Origin: Allomuricauda sp.
Lineage (GTDB): Bacteria > Bacteroidota > Bacteroidia > Flavobacteriales > Flavobacteriaceae
Direction of reading: 5' to 3'
Length of the DNA: 64,000 nucleotides
Assembly: GCA_030148335.1 (NCBI GenBank)
Contig: JASBTQ010000034.1
Span: 1 to 64,000 of the forward strand
In this document: positions 14,798-23,311 of the stretch, piece by piece
How positions within the stretch are numbered: the stretch's first letter is position 1
Layout: each line of letters begins with the position of its first letter
Translations under genes and position numbers: made by a program
The notes under the pieces: model-generated
Told to the model about the DNA's origin: nothing
What the model saw: the letters and a program-made list of their open reading frames with translations, nothing else
Databases searched by the model: none

Positions 14798-16255
14798 ATG
14801 ACCAAAATAGTCGTCTTGGGAGCTGGTATAGCGGGCCATGTTGCAGCATCCCATCTCAGAAGAAAGCTCAGCAGGGAGCACGAAGTCGTGGTAGTTTCGC
14901 CCAATGGGAATTACCAATGGATACCATCCAATATTTGGGTCGGGATAGGTAGAATGAAACCGAGGGATATCCTATTCCCATTGGCACCTCTTTATGCCAA
15001 AAAACATATCGATTTCAAGCAGGCCAAGGCCGTGAGTTTTCATCCGGAAGGTGATTCGCAAGAAATCAAACCCTATATACTGGCGGAATATGTTGCGGGC
15101 AATGAAAATGGAACCCAAGAGAAGGTAACTTATGATTACTTGATCAATGCTACCGGCCCCAAACTCAATTTTGAGGCCACAGAGGGATTGTCCCCCGGCA
15201 AAAACAAAGCACATTCAGTATGCACCTACACCCATGCCCAAGAAGCTTGGATTGCCTTGGAAGGACTCATCAAACAAATGAAGGAAGGTAAAAAAACCAG
15301 AATATTGATCGGTACAGGTCATGCGAAATCAACCTGTCAGGGTGCCGCTTTTGAATACATCCTGAACGTGGAACAAGAACTGCGTCGGCACAAAGTGAGG
15401 GATATGGCTGAAATTACGTGGATTTCCAACGAATACCATCTCGGGGATTTTGGTATGGACGGTATGCTGTTAAGTTATGGAAGCGATATCATGAAATCCA
15501 AGGAAATGGTGGAAATGATATTCGAGGACAGGGGTATCAGATGGATTTTGGGTGCTGGGGTCCACAAAGTAGAAGACGGCGTGGCCCATTACGAGACGCT
15601 TGATGGCGAATACAAACAAGAAAGCTATGATTTTGCCATGTTGATTCCTTCCTTTTCGGGTCATGGATTTAAAGCCTACGATAAGAACGGTGGCGATATT
15701 ACCGACAAGCTTTTCAAAGGGTTTATGATCGTGGATGCCGACTACTCGCCCAAACCCTATGAGGAATGGACGGTTCAGGATTGGCCGGAAACGTATCAAA
15801 ACCCATCCTATGCCAATATTTTTGCGCCGGGGATAGCCTTTGCACCTCCCCATGGCATTTCAAAACCGAGAAAGAGCAAAAACGGGACGGACATCACCCC
15901 TGCACCACCACGTACGGGGATGCCTTCGGGAATCACGGCAAAATTGGTGGCCGATAACATCATTGGGATGATCAAAAACCCGAACCATGATTTGCACCAC
16001 AAAGGCTCCATGGGGAATATGGGTGCTGCATGCATAGCATCGGCAGGGTTTGGAATGACGAAGGGCAGTGGCATCAGCATCACAACCTATCCCATTGTGC
16101 CCGATTTCAAAAAATATCCCGATACCCACGGTAGAAAGCTGGGTAAAACCTTTGGCACCATTGGCCTTGCCGGACATTGGCTGAAGTTGGCCCTTCACCA
16201 TGCCTTTCTTTACAAAGCAAAAATGAAACCCTTTTGGTGGTTAATCCCAGAATAA
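14798..16255 (+). CDS. Sulfide:quinone oxidoreductase-like FAD flavoprotein
   Basis: A 485-residue flavoprotein of the two-dinucleotide-binding-domain family. The N-terminal VVLGAGIAGHVAA is the FAD-binding GxGxxG motif; a second one lies near IGTGHAKSTC. Candidate redox cysteines are Cys142, Cys180 and Cys412 (NMGAACIAS). The C-terminal part (LKLALHHAFLYKAKMKPFWW) is amphipathic, as in SQR enzymes that dip into the membrane to reach quinone. SQR oxidises sulfide to persulfide or polysulfide and reduces quinone. The strong shared operator and the persulfide dioxygenase in the same regulon support this call; the SQR subtype is not assigned. A related FAD-dependent oxidoreductase with another sulfur substrate is possible. 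Confidence 0.83.
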   Translation: MTKIVVLGAGIAGHVAASHLRRKLSREHEVVVVSPNGNYQWIPSNIWVGIGRMKPRDILFPLAPLYAKKHIDFKQAKAVSFHPEGDSQEIKPYILAEYVAGNENGTQEKVTYDYLINATGPKLNFEATEGLSPGKNKAHSVCTYTHAQEAWIALEGLIKQMKEGKKTRILIGTGHAKSTCQGAAFEYILNVEQELRRHKVRDMAEITWISNEYHLGDFGMDGMLLSYGSDIMKSKEMVEMIFEDRGIRWILGAGVHKVEDGVAHYETLDGEYKQESYDFAMLIPSFSGHGFKAYDKNGGDITDKLFKGFMIVDADYSPKPYEEWTVQDWPETYQNPSYANIFAPGIAFAPPHGISKPRKSKNGTDITPAPPRTGMPSGITAKLVADNIIGMIKNPNHDLHHKGSMGNMGAACIASAGFGMTKGSGISITTYPIVPDFKKYPDTHGRKLGKTFGTIGLAGHWLKLALHHAFLYKAKMKPFWWLIPE

Positions 16256-16261
16256 AAAACT

Positions 16262-16396
16262 ATGACACGAAGAATATCCAAATTCAAACGATTTGTAATG
16301 ATGAACCCCATAATCCAGTTCTTTAAGTTCATCTATTTGAGTATTAAAGTATTGGTGATTGTTGCTGGGGGGCACGGAGGGACCCGGAACGCATAA
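16262..16396 (+). CDS. 44-residue small protein behind the SQR-like gene
   Basis: ATG 16262 lies 6 nt after the SQR-like stop. The product has 44 residues: a basic start (MTRRISKFKRF), an amphipathic/hydrophobic middle (IIQFFKFIYLSIKVLVIVA) and the end GGHGGTRNA. It has no named family that I recognise. Close coupling suggests co-translation and a role at the membrane with the flavoprotein, such as anchoring or stability (inference). Confidence 0.6.
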   Translation: MTRRISKFKRFVMMNPIIQFFKFIYLSIKVLVIVAGGHGGTRNA

Positions 16397-16496
16397 GACA
16401 CGTCCTCATTATTGGACAAGCCTCAATATGACCCATTTCTTTGGTGACAGGGGCATGTTGAGGTTTGTTTTTTAGGGAAACAGAGCATTTTTCTCG

Positions 16497-16540
16497 GTAA
16501 CCAAGGTTACTGTGCAGGCGAATAGCCACATTTAATTTTG
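16497..16540 (+). promoter_or_regulatory. Crp/Fnr-type operator plus -7 box ahead of efflux operon
   Basis: GTAAC-CAAG-GTTAC (16497-16510) is a perfect palindrome and extends to GGTAACC/GGTTACT. Its centre is 29.5 bp from the -7 box TAATTTTG (16533-16540). The ATG at 16560 follows 27 bp below the box. Confidence 0.8.
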
Positions 16541-16559
16541 CTTCAAATTAGTTAAGTAC

Positions 16560-17864
16560 ATGAAACGAATAATTACATTGACAATACTTATTTGGATCCA
16601 GGGACAACTATTTGCCCAAGACCCTGTCAAGATTTCTAGGGAAGAAGTATTGACAAAGGTGCAAGAGTCCAACGCCAGCATAAAGGTTTCCGAACAGGAA
16701 GCCCAAATGGCAAAATATGATTATAGGTTCTCCAATTCCATCTTTTTGCCACAGATCGCGGTGTCGCACACCGGAATGGCGACCACGAACCCATTGATGG
16801 CCTTTGGTTCCAAATTGAACCAAGAGATTTTGACCCAGGCGGATTTTAACCCTGCCTTGTTGAACGACCCCGATCAAATCGAGAACTACGCTACCAAGAT
16901 TTCGGTAGAGCAACCACTTATCAATATGGATGGGTTCTACCAGCGCAAGGCCGCTAAAACTACTATGGAAGCCAAGGACCTGCAGGCCATGCGCACTAGG
17001 GATTATTTGGATTTTGAAGCGCAAAAGGCTTATGGTCAACTGCAATTGGCACATAGGGCTGTGGATGTACTTCAAAAAGCCTACGATGCTGCCAATGCCA
17101 ACCTGAACACGGCCCAGAACAGTTTTGATCAAGGCTTGCTTCAAAAAGCGGATTTGTTGGAAGTAAATGTACGGGTCACCGAGGTGAAGAACCAACTGAA
17201 CTCGGCCAAAAGCAACGTAAAAAATGCATCCGATTATTTGGCTTTTTTGATGAACGAACAAGGTAACGTGGTATATGAACCCACTGAAGAATTGATGCCC
17301 AATGATTTAGGTGGACCTACCGTGGCAACATTGGAAAACCGTGCCGACGTGAGGGCCATGGATTTGGTATCCGAAGCATACAAAGCCAACATGAAGGCCG
17401 AGAACATGACCTTTTTGCCACGATTGAATGCCTTTGCCAGCTACGAAATGTACGATGACCAAGTTTTTCGAGCAGATGCCAAGGGATACATCATCGGGGC
17501 CAGTTTAAGCTGGGATGTTTTTAAAGGTGCCCAACGCTTTGCTAAAGTGGGCAAGAGCAAAACAAATTATGAGAAAGCGAAACAGGAATACGAACAGTAC
17601 GTTGCCAAAAGTTCCATGGAGCTACAACGCACCAGAAGGATGGTCGAAGATGCGCATAACAGGCTCCAGACCTCAAAATTGGCTATGGACCAATCCGAAG
17701 AATCCTTGAGGATACGTACCAACCGATTCAGGGAAGGCTTGGAAAAAACAACCGATCTATTGATGGCAGAGGCCATGTATGCCGAAAAACAATTGGCCTA
17801 CTACCAAACCATTTTTGAATACAATCAAGCTCAATCCTTATTAACATTTTTAACCAAAGAATAA
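16560..17864 (+). CDS. TolC-family outer-membrane efflux protein
   Basis: A 434-residue protein with a signal peptide (ends near QGQLFAQ, ~20). Two long coiled-coil repeats rich in Ala, Gln and Asn (for example AQKAYGQLQLAHRAVDVLQ and KSSMELQRTRRMVEDAHN) are typical of TolC-type outer-membrane channels. It is the first gene of a plus-strand operon with the adaptor and RND pump, and it carries the sulfur-regulon operator. Confidence 0.9.
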   Translation: MKRIITLTILIWIQGQLFAQDPVKISREEVLTKVQESNASIKVSEQEAQMAKYDYRFSNSIFLPQIAVSHTGMATTNPLMAFGSKLNQEILTQADFNPALLNDPDQIENYATKISVEQPLINMDGFYQRKAAKTTMEAKDLQAMRTRDYLDFEAQKAYGQLQLAHRAVDVLQKAYDAANANLNTAQNSFDQGLLQKADLLEVNVRVTEVKNQLNSAKSNVKNASDYLAFLMNEQGNVVYEPTEELMPNDLGGPTVATLENRADVRAMDLVSEAYKANMKAENMTFLPRLNAFASYEMYDDQVFRADAKGYIIGASLSWDVFKGAQRFAKVGKSKTNYEKAKQEYEQYVAKSSMELQRTRRMVEDAHNRLQTSKLAMDQSEESLRIRTNRFREGLEKTTDLLMAEAMYAEKQLAYYQTIFEYNQAQSLLTFLTKE

Positions 17865-17871
17865 TTGCGAT

Positions 17872-18960
17872 ATGAAAAACACTACGATATATAAAAATGC
17901 CTTTATGGCCCTTGCATTGGGATTTACCCTTGCAAGCTGTGGAAGTGACAAAGAACAGAAACAGGACGGTGGACCGGCTGTTCCCGTGACCGTTGCTGAA
18001 GTGGAAACAGGTGACAGTAACACCATTTTGGCCGGAAGCGGACAGATAAACGCTTTGAACAACGCCACACTCAGTACTAGAATGATGGGTTATGTGGAAT
18101 CGTTACCTGTGAAAATTGGCCAAAAAGTAAACAAAGGGGATTTGTTGATCTCCATCAACAATGTGGACCTACGTGCCAAAAAAGCGCAAGTGGAAGCCTC
18201 TATTACCGAGGCAACGGTGGCCTTCAACAATGCCAAGAAAGATTACGAAAGGTTCCAGAATCTCTTCAACGAAAACAGTGCATCCCAAAAGGAACTGGAT
18301 GATATGACCGCCCGTTATGAAATGGCCAAGGCCCGATTGGAATCGGCAAACCAAATGAAGAACGAAGTCAATTCCCAATTCGCCTACGCCAATATTCGAG
18401 CCCCGTTCAGTGGAGTCGTGACCAATACCTATATCGACGAAGGTGATATGGCCAACCCTGGTGTACCGTTGGTTTCCGTGGAATCTCCAGGAGGGTTTGA
18501 AGTAGTGGCTAAAGTGGCAGAGAGTAATATCACCGGGATCCAAGTGGGGACCAAAGCCTTAATTCAAGTTAAAGCCTTGGATACCATCGTTACCGGAAAG
18601 GTGACCGAATTGAGTGCCTCTGCCCAAAACACGGGCGGGCAGTATTTGATGAAAGTACAATTGGATCAAACGGATACCAAAATTTTGTCAGGGATGTATG
18701 CAAGTATTAGGCTGGAGACGGAACAAGAAAGTAACGGGAGTGACATAGTTACTGTTCCGTCGAAGGCCTTGATCCACAAGGGCCAGTTGAGCGGTGTCTA
18801 TACTTTGGGGCAGGACAATGTGGCCCTCTTGCGTTGGTTGCGCTTGGGTGAGACCTATGGCGATGAGGTGGAAGTATTGTCAGGCCTTTCCAAAGGGGAA
18901 ACCTATATCGTTTCTGCCGAAGGCAAACTGTACAATGGAGCTAAAGTAACCATTCAATAA
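17872..18960 (+). CDS. RND efflux periplasmic adaptor lipoprotein
   Basis: A 362-residue membrane-fusion protein. The lipobox is LASC (Cys23). A split lipoyl-like domain (VESLPVKIGQKVNKGDLLI and ANIRAPFSGVVTNTYIDEGDM) brackets a coiled-coil hairpin at ~100-165, followed by beta-barrel and membrane-proximal domains. It links the RND pump to the TolC channel. The gene starts 7 nt after the TolC-like gene and 16 nt ahead of the pump gene. Confidence 0.9.
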   Translation: MKNTTIYKNAFMALALGFTLASCGSDKEQKQDGGPAVPVTVAEVETGDSNTILAGSGQINALNNATLSTRMMGYVESLPVKIGQKVNKGDLLISINNVDLRAKKAQVEASITEATVAFNNAKKDYERFQNLFNENSASQKELDDMTARYEMAKARLESANQMKNEVNSQFAYANIRAPFSGVVTNTYIDEGDMANPGVPLVSVESPGGFEVVAKVAESNITGIQVGTKALIQVKALDTIVTGKVTELSASAQNTGGQYLMKVQLDQTDTKILSGMYASIRLETEQESNGSDIVTVPSKALIHKGQLSGVYTLGQDNVALLRWLRLGETYGDEVEVLSGLSKGETYIVSAEGKLYNGAKVTIQ

Positions 18961-18976
18961 GCTAAAAAAGGGAACA

Positions 18977-21900
18977 ATGAAAGACGGACTTGCAGGAAAA
19001 ATAGCGAGAGGGTTCATCAGCTCCAAGTTAACGGTACTCTTGATGATTGTGTTCATGGTCATCGGGGTGTACAGTTCCTTCCTGATCCCAAGGGAAGAGG
19101 AGCCACAGATTGATGTGCCCATGGCGGATATTTTTGTGGGATACCCCGGGGCCAGCCCAACCGAGGTGGAATCCAGGATCACCAAACCGCTGGAAAAAAT
19201 AATATCCAACATAAAGGGGGTAGAGTACGTGTATACCACCTCCATGCAGGAGCAAGGAATGGCCATTGTGCAGTTTTACGTAGGTGAGGATATTGAACGT
19301 TCCTTGGTACGCTTGTACGATGAGATCAACAAACACATGGACCAAATGCCGAACGGGGTTACCATGCCTTTGGTAAAGACCCGTGCCATTGATGATGTAC
19401 CCATGTTGGCATTGACGCTTTGGAGCGATGAATACAATGATTTCCAACTGCGTGAAATATCAGGGGAACTCATTAACGAGATCGAGAAAGTGAACGGGGT
19501 TTCCATTACCAAAAAGATAGGGGGTCGTAGCCGCCAGCTCCGCATTGTGGTGGACAAGGATAAAATGGCTGAATCTGGAATTGACCTTTTGGCGGTTGCC
19601 CAAATGATCAAGGTCAATAACCAGCAAATGGATTCCGGTAACTTTTTGTCCAATGATACCGAGTTCCATATTGCCACCGGAAGGTTCTTGGAGACCAAAG
19701 AAGATTTGGAAAACTTGATTGTGGGAACCAAACAAGGTCAACCCATTTATTTGAAGCAAGTCGCCACTGTTTTGGATGGACCGGAGTTGCCTAAAAACTA
19801 TGTTTCCCTGGGATTTGGTGCTGCCAGTGAGAAATCATCGGAATACAAATCAGAGTACCCAGCGGTGACGCTTTCCATTGCCAAGAGAAAAGGTGCAGAT
19901 GCCATGAAGATTTCCGATGTGGTATTGGAGAAAGTGGAACATTTGAAAAAGAATTTGATCCCGGATGATGTTCACGTGGAAGTGACCCGTAACTATGGGG
20001 AGACGGCTTCGCAAAAAGTATCCGAACTGTTGATGCACTTGATCGGTGCCATCATTGCGGTGACTTTTGTGGTGATGTTGGCCATGGGATGGAGAGGTGG
20101 ATTGGTGGTGTTCCTTTCCGTGCCGATTACTTTCGCCTTGACGTTGCTGAGCTACTACATGCTGGACTATACTTTGAACCGTATCACCTTGTTTGCTTTG
20201 GTGTTCGTAACAGGTATTGTGGTGGATGACTCCATCATCATTGCGGAGAATATGCACCGCCACTTTAAGATGAAACGATTACCCTTCAAGGATGCGGCAC
20301 TGTATGCCATCAACGAGGTGGGTAACCCGACCATTTTGGCCACCTTCACGGTAATTGCATCCGTGTTGCCAATGGCGTTTGTATCTGGGTTGATGGGGCC
20401 TTACATGTCCCCAATGCCTATCGGTGCGTCCATTGCCATGTTGTTGTCCTTGTTCGTGGCGTTGACCATCACCCCGTATTTGGGTTATATCTTCCTAAGG
20501 GAAAAGGACAAGAAAAAAGGAGAAAAAAAAGAGCCGGTCGAGATTCAGGACACCTTCATTTATAAAGCTTACGAGCGTTTTGAAAAACCCTTGATCGAAA
20601 GCCGTAAAAAGAGATGGTTGTTCATCGGTATCACCGTGGTATTGCTGTTCGGTTCCGTAGCCATGTTCTTTACCAAATCGGTGGCCGTGAAAATGTTGCC
20701 TTTTGACAACAAGAATGAGTTTCAAGTAGTCATCGACCTTCCTGAAGGTTCCACTTTGGAGCGTACTTCGACGGTAGCCAAGGAAATAGGAGCTTATTTG
20801 TCAACCAGACCAGAGGTAATGAATTACCAGAGTTATGTGGGAACTTCTGCACCCATAACTTTCAATGGTTTGGTAAGACATTATGATCTGCGTGGAGGCA
20901 GCAACATGGCCGACATTCAGGTCAACCTTACCGATAAGCATGATCGTAGCGAGCAAAGTCATGATATTGCCAAATTGCTCAGACCAAAAATGCAAGAATT
21001 GGGCAAAAAGTACAATGCCAACATCAAGATTGTTGAGGTGCCACCAGGCCCTCCCGTTTTGTCCACCATTGTGGCCGAAGTATATGGCCCGGATTATAAC
21101 GAACAGATTGCGGTTGCTGATAAAGTAAAAGGCATTTTGAACAATACTGCCGATGTGGTAGATGTGGACTGGATGGTTGAGGATGATCAAGTGGAATATG
21201 ATTTTGTTGTAGATAAGGAAAAAGCCATGCTCTATGGGGTAACCCCCCAACAAATCGTTCAGGTGATGGGCATGGCTTTCCGGGAAATGCCTGTTTCCCA
21301 TGTGTACGATGAAAATTCCTTTGAGCAGATCGGGATTGTGCTTTCCATCAGCGAAAAGGATAAATCCACTTTGGATGAAATCAAGCAACTGAAAGTGGCC
21401 TCCCAACGTGGCAACATGATTTCTGTAGGGGATTTGGTGACGATTAACGAGGGCACCAAGGCCAAAAGCATCTACCGAAAAAATCAAAAAAGAGTAGTGT
21501 ATGTGATGTCCGATATGGCGGGTGAATTGGAAAGCCCAGTGTATGCCATTTTGGGTATGACGGACAAATTGAACCAATTGGAATTGCCCAAAGGGTATAC
21601 CATGAACGAACTCTACATGGAACAACCTCAGTTTGAGGATGACTATACCGTAAAATGGGATGGAGAGTGGCAGATCACCTTGGAAGTATTCCGGGATTTG
21701 GGCATTGCTTTCTTGGGGGTCATCGTGATTATTTACATGTTGATCGTAGGTTGGTTCCAAAACTTCAAGGCACCTATGGTGATGATGGTGGCCATACCGC
21801 TTTCCTTGATCGGGATTGTATTGGGCCACTGGATGTTGGGAGCTTTCTTTACGGCTACTTCTTTTATCGGTATGATTGCCTTGGCAGGCATCATGGTACG

Positions 21901-22171
21901 GAACTCGGTATTGCTGATCGACTTCATCAACCTAAGGTTGAATGACGGAATTCCGTTGAAACAAGCGGTAATCGAAGCAGGAGCGGTCCGTACCACCCCA
22001 ATTCTACTTACGGCCGGAACGGTTGTTATTGGAGCTTTTGTAATCTTGTTCGACCCCATTTTTCAGGGATTGGCCATTTCACTCATGGGCGGAACCATAG
22101 TGTCGACCATTTTGACCCTATTGGTGGTGCCATTGGTGTATTATATGATTGAACGTAAAAACTACAAGTAA
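18977..22171 (+). CDS. RND-family inner-membrane efflux pump (AcrB/MexB-like)
   Basis: A 1064-residue RND transporter of usual length: a first membrane helix near residue 20, a large periplasmic domain, a central block of helices with the proton-relay region FVTGIVVDDSIIIAENMHRH, a second periplasmic domain and a C-terminal helix block (GMIALAGIMVRNSVLLIDF). It uses the proton gradient to expel a substrate through the adaptor and TolC. Being controlled like sulfide-oxidation genes, it may export a reactive sulfur compound, a persulfidated thiol or another toxic by-product; the substrate cannot be read from sequence. Confidence 0.92.
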   Translation: MKDGLAGKIARGFISSKLTVLLMIVFMVIGVYSSFLIPREEEPQIDVPMADIFVGYPGASPTEVESRITKPLEKIISNIKGVEYVYTTSMQEQGMAIVQFYVGEDIERSLVRLYDEINKHMDQMPNGVTMPLVKTRAIDDVPMLALTLWSDEYNDFQLREISGELINEIEKVNGVSITKKIGGRSRQLRIVVDKDKMAESGIDLLAVAQMIKVNNQQMDSGNFLSNDTEFHIATGRFLETKEDLENLIVGTKQGQPIYLKQVATVLDGPELPKNYVSLGFGAASEKSSEYKSEYPAVTLSIAKRKGADAMKISDVVLEKVEHLKKNLIPDDVHVEVTRNYGETASQKVSELLMHLIGAIIAVTFVVMLAMGWRGGLVVFLSVPITFALTLLSYYMLDYTLNRITLFALVFVTGIVVDDSIIIAENMHRHFKMKRLPFKDAALYAINEVGNPTILATFTVIASVLPMAFVSGLMGPYMSPMPIGASIAMLLSLFVALTITPYLGYIFLREKDKKKGEKKEPVEIQDTFIYKAYERFEKPLIESRKKRWLFIGITVVLLFGSVAMFFTKSVAVKMLPFDNKNEFQVVIDLPEGSTLERTSTVAKEIGAYLSTRPEVMNYQSYVGTSAPITFNGLVRHYDLRGGSNMADIQVNLTDKHDRSEQSHDIAKLLRPKMQELGKKYNANIKIVEVPPGPPVLSTIVAEVYGPDYNEQIAVADKVKGILNNTADVVDVDWMVEDDQVEYDFVVDKEKAMLYGVTPQQIVQVMGMAFREMPVSHVYDENSFEQIGIVLSISEKDKSTLDEIKQLKVASQRGNMISVGDLVTINEGTKAKSIYRKNQKRVVYVMSDMAGELESPVYAILGMTDKLNQLELPKGYTMNELYMEQPQFEDDYTVKWDGEWQITLEVFRDLGIAFLGVIVIIYMLIVGWFQNFKAPMVMMVAIPLSLIGIVLGHWMLGAFFTATSFIGMIALAGIMVRNSVLLIDFINLRLNDGIPLKQAVIEAGAVRTTPILLTAGTVVIGAFVILFDPIFQGLAISLMGGTIVSTILTLLVVPLVYYMIERKNYK

Positions 22172-22173
22172 AA

Positions 22174-22479
22174 ATGAAAATGATCATTGTGACCACGGTC
22201 GAAGAGTATGAAAAAGAAGTATTCAAACTCTTCAAAAAAGCCGGTATAGAAAATTTTAGCGGATCCGATATAGATGGGTACAAAAACACCCCTCCGATGT
22301 TCTATACCAATAGTTGGTTTCCCAGTGAAAAGGGTGGAGCGGCATCCAACCTATTTTTTTCCTTCACCGAAGAAGAGAAAGTCACTGAATTTTTCAAGTT
22401 GCTGAAAGAGTTCAATGCGAAGAGTGGGACCACCAACCCCATCAGGGCCGTTGAGGTTCCCATTGAAAGAACAATTTAA
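22174..22479 (+). CDS. P-II-like/DUF3240-type small protein linked to the RND pump
   Basis: A 101-residue cytoplasmic protein that starts 2 nt after the pump gene. Its alternating strand-helix pattern (MKMIIVTTVEEYEKEVFKLF... NLFFSFTEEEKVTEFF... IRAVEVPIERTI) looks like the ferredoxin-like P-II fold found in small proteins next to metal-type RND pumps (DUF3240). This is structural reasoning by eye. It may tune the pump according to its substrate. Confidence 0.6.
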   Translation: MKMIIVTTVEEYEKEVFKLFKKAGIENFSGSDIDGYKNTPPMFYTNSWFPSEKGGAASNLFFSFTEEEKVTEFFKLLKEFNAKSGTTNPIRAVEVPIERTI

Positions 22480-22490
22480 AAAAGTCAAAA

Positions 22491-22694
22491 ATGAGAAATA
22501 GAATCGTAAGAGGGGTCGCTGGCACCTTTATCTTGATAAGTTTGGCAATGGCCATTTATGTGAACATCAATTGGTTATGGTTTACGGCCTTTGTTGGGGC
22601 CAATTTGCTGCAATCTTCCTTGACCAAATGGTGCCTGTTGGAAGACATCTTGAAGAAATTTGGGGTTTCCGACTCTGATAAAAACTGTTGTTAA
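22491..22694 (+). CDS. DUF2892/YgaP-like small membrane protein
   Basis: A 67-residue protein with two membrane segments (GTFILISLAMAIYVNI and WLWFTAFVGANLLQSSLT) and the motif TKWCLLEDIL; it ends in NCC, giving three cysteines in all. It resembles the DUF2892 protein at 14077. It follows the P-II-like gene by 11 nt and so belongs to the efflux operon. Confidence 0.78.
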   Translation: MRNRIVRGVAGTFILISLAMAIYVNINWLWFTAFVGANLLQSSLTKWCLLEDILKKFGVSDSDKNCC

Positions 22695-22718
22695 CTCCCG
22701 CATTGTTTGATATGTAAG

Positions 22719-22757
22719 GCATTTTCGTGACCTTTGCCAAAAACTTCACGAAAATGC
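22719..22757. promoter_or_regulatory. 12-bp inverted repeat spanning the start codon of the YedE-like gene
   Basis: GCATTTTCGTGA (22719-22730) and TCACGAAAATGC (22746-22757) are perfect inverted copies 15 nt apart. The right arm contains the ATG at 22754; the loop contains GACCTTTG, a possible weak -7 box. As RNA it would hide the start codon; as DNA it could be an operator. The site is unlike the Crp/Fnr operators nearby. Confidence 0.5.
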
Positions 22758-23311
22758 TTTATCAACCTTGGCCCTGGTACGTGTCGGGGCCGCTCATTGC
22801 CTTGGTCATGGCGGTTTTGATCCTGATGGGCAAACGCTTTGGCATGTCGTCCAATCTGGAGACCTTTTGTTCCATTGGCGGCGCTGGCAAGTTCACGGAC
22901 TATTTTAAGGTCGATATCAAATCCAAACGTTGGAACCTTCTGGTCGTATTGGGCTCCGTGATGGGTGGATTTTTGGGAGCCCATTGGCTTTCACCAAACC
23001 CAACGGTTCAAATTTCGGAGAAGACCGTGACCAAACTGAATGAACTCGGTTTTGAAAGCGCTGGTCAAGCCTACTTGCCCACCGAACTCTTCAGCATAGA
23101 GTCGCTGGCAGATCCCAAAGTGTGGATGATACTTCTGATAGCTGGATTTTTGGTCGGATTCGGCACAAGATATGCAGGGGGCTGTACTTCGGGCCATGCC
23201 ATTTCGGGTTTGAGTAACTTACAACGACCTTCGCTGATTGCCGTTATCGGCTTTTTTATGGGTGGACTGATCATGGTCCACTTGTTGTTTCCCTTAATCT
23301 TTGGCTCATGA
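22754..23311 (+). CDS. YeeE/YedE-family sulfur transporter, first half
   Basis: A 185-residue membrane protein, start ATG 22754 (a GTG at 22727 lies inside the inverted repeat). Conserved cysteine motifs of the family are seen: SSNLETFCSIGGAGK and YAGGCTSGHAISGLSNLQ. The YeeE/YedE family includes the thiosulfate transporter TsuA, and in many Bacteroidota it is split in two genes. Its stop overlaps the start of the second half by 4 nt. It probably moves thiosulfate or a related sulfur compound. Confidence 0.87.
   Translation: MLYQPWPWYVSGPLIALVMAVLILMGKRFGMSSNLETFCSIGGAGKFTDYFKVDIKSKRWNLLVVLGSVMGGFLGAHWLSPNPTVQISEKTVTKLNELGFESAGQAYLPTELFSIESLADPKVWMILLIAGFLVGFGTRYAGGCTSGHAISGLSNLQRPSLIAVIGFFMGGLIMVHLLFPLIFGS

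Noticed and set aside
20801..21829. 342-residue minus-strand frame inside the RND pump gene
   Set aside because: His- and Tyr-rich shadow of a clear RND gene; no motif.
22693..22706. Crp/Fnr operator ahead of the YedE-like gene
   Set aside because: The position expected from the possible -7 box at 22729 shows neither half-site.
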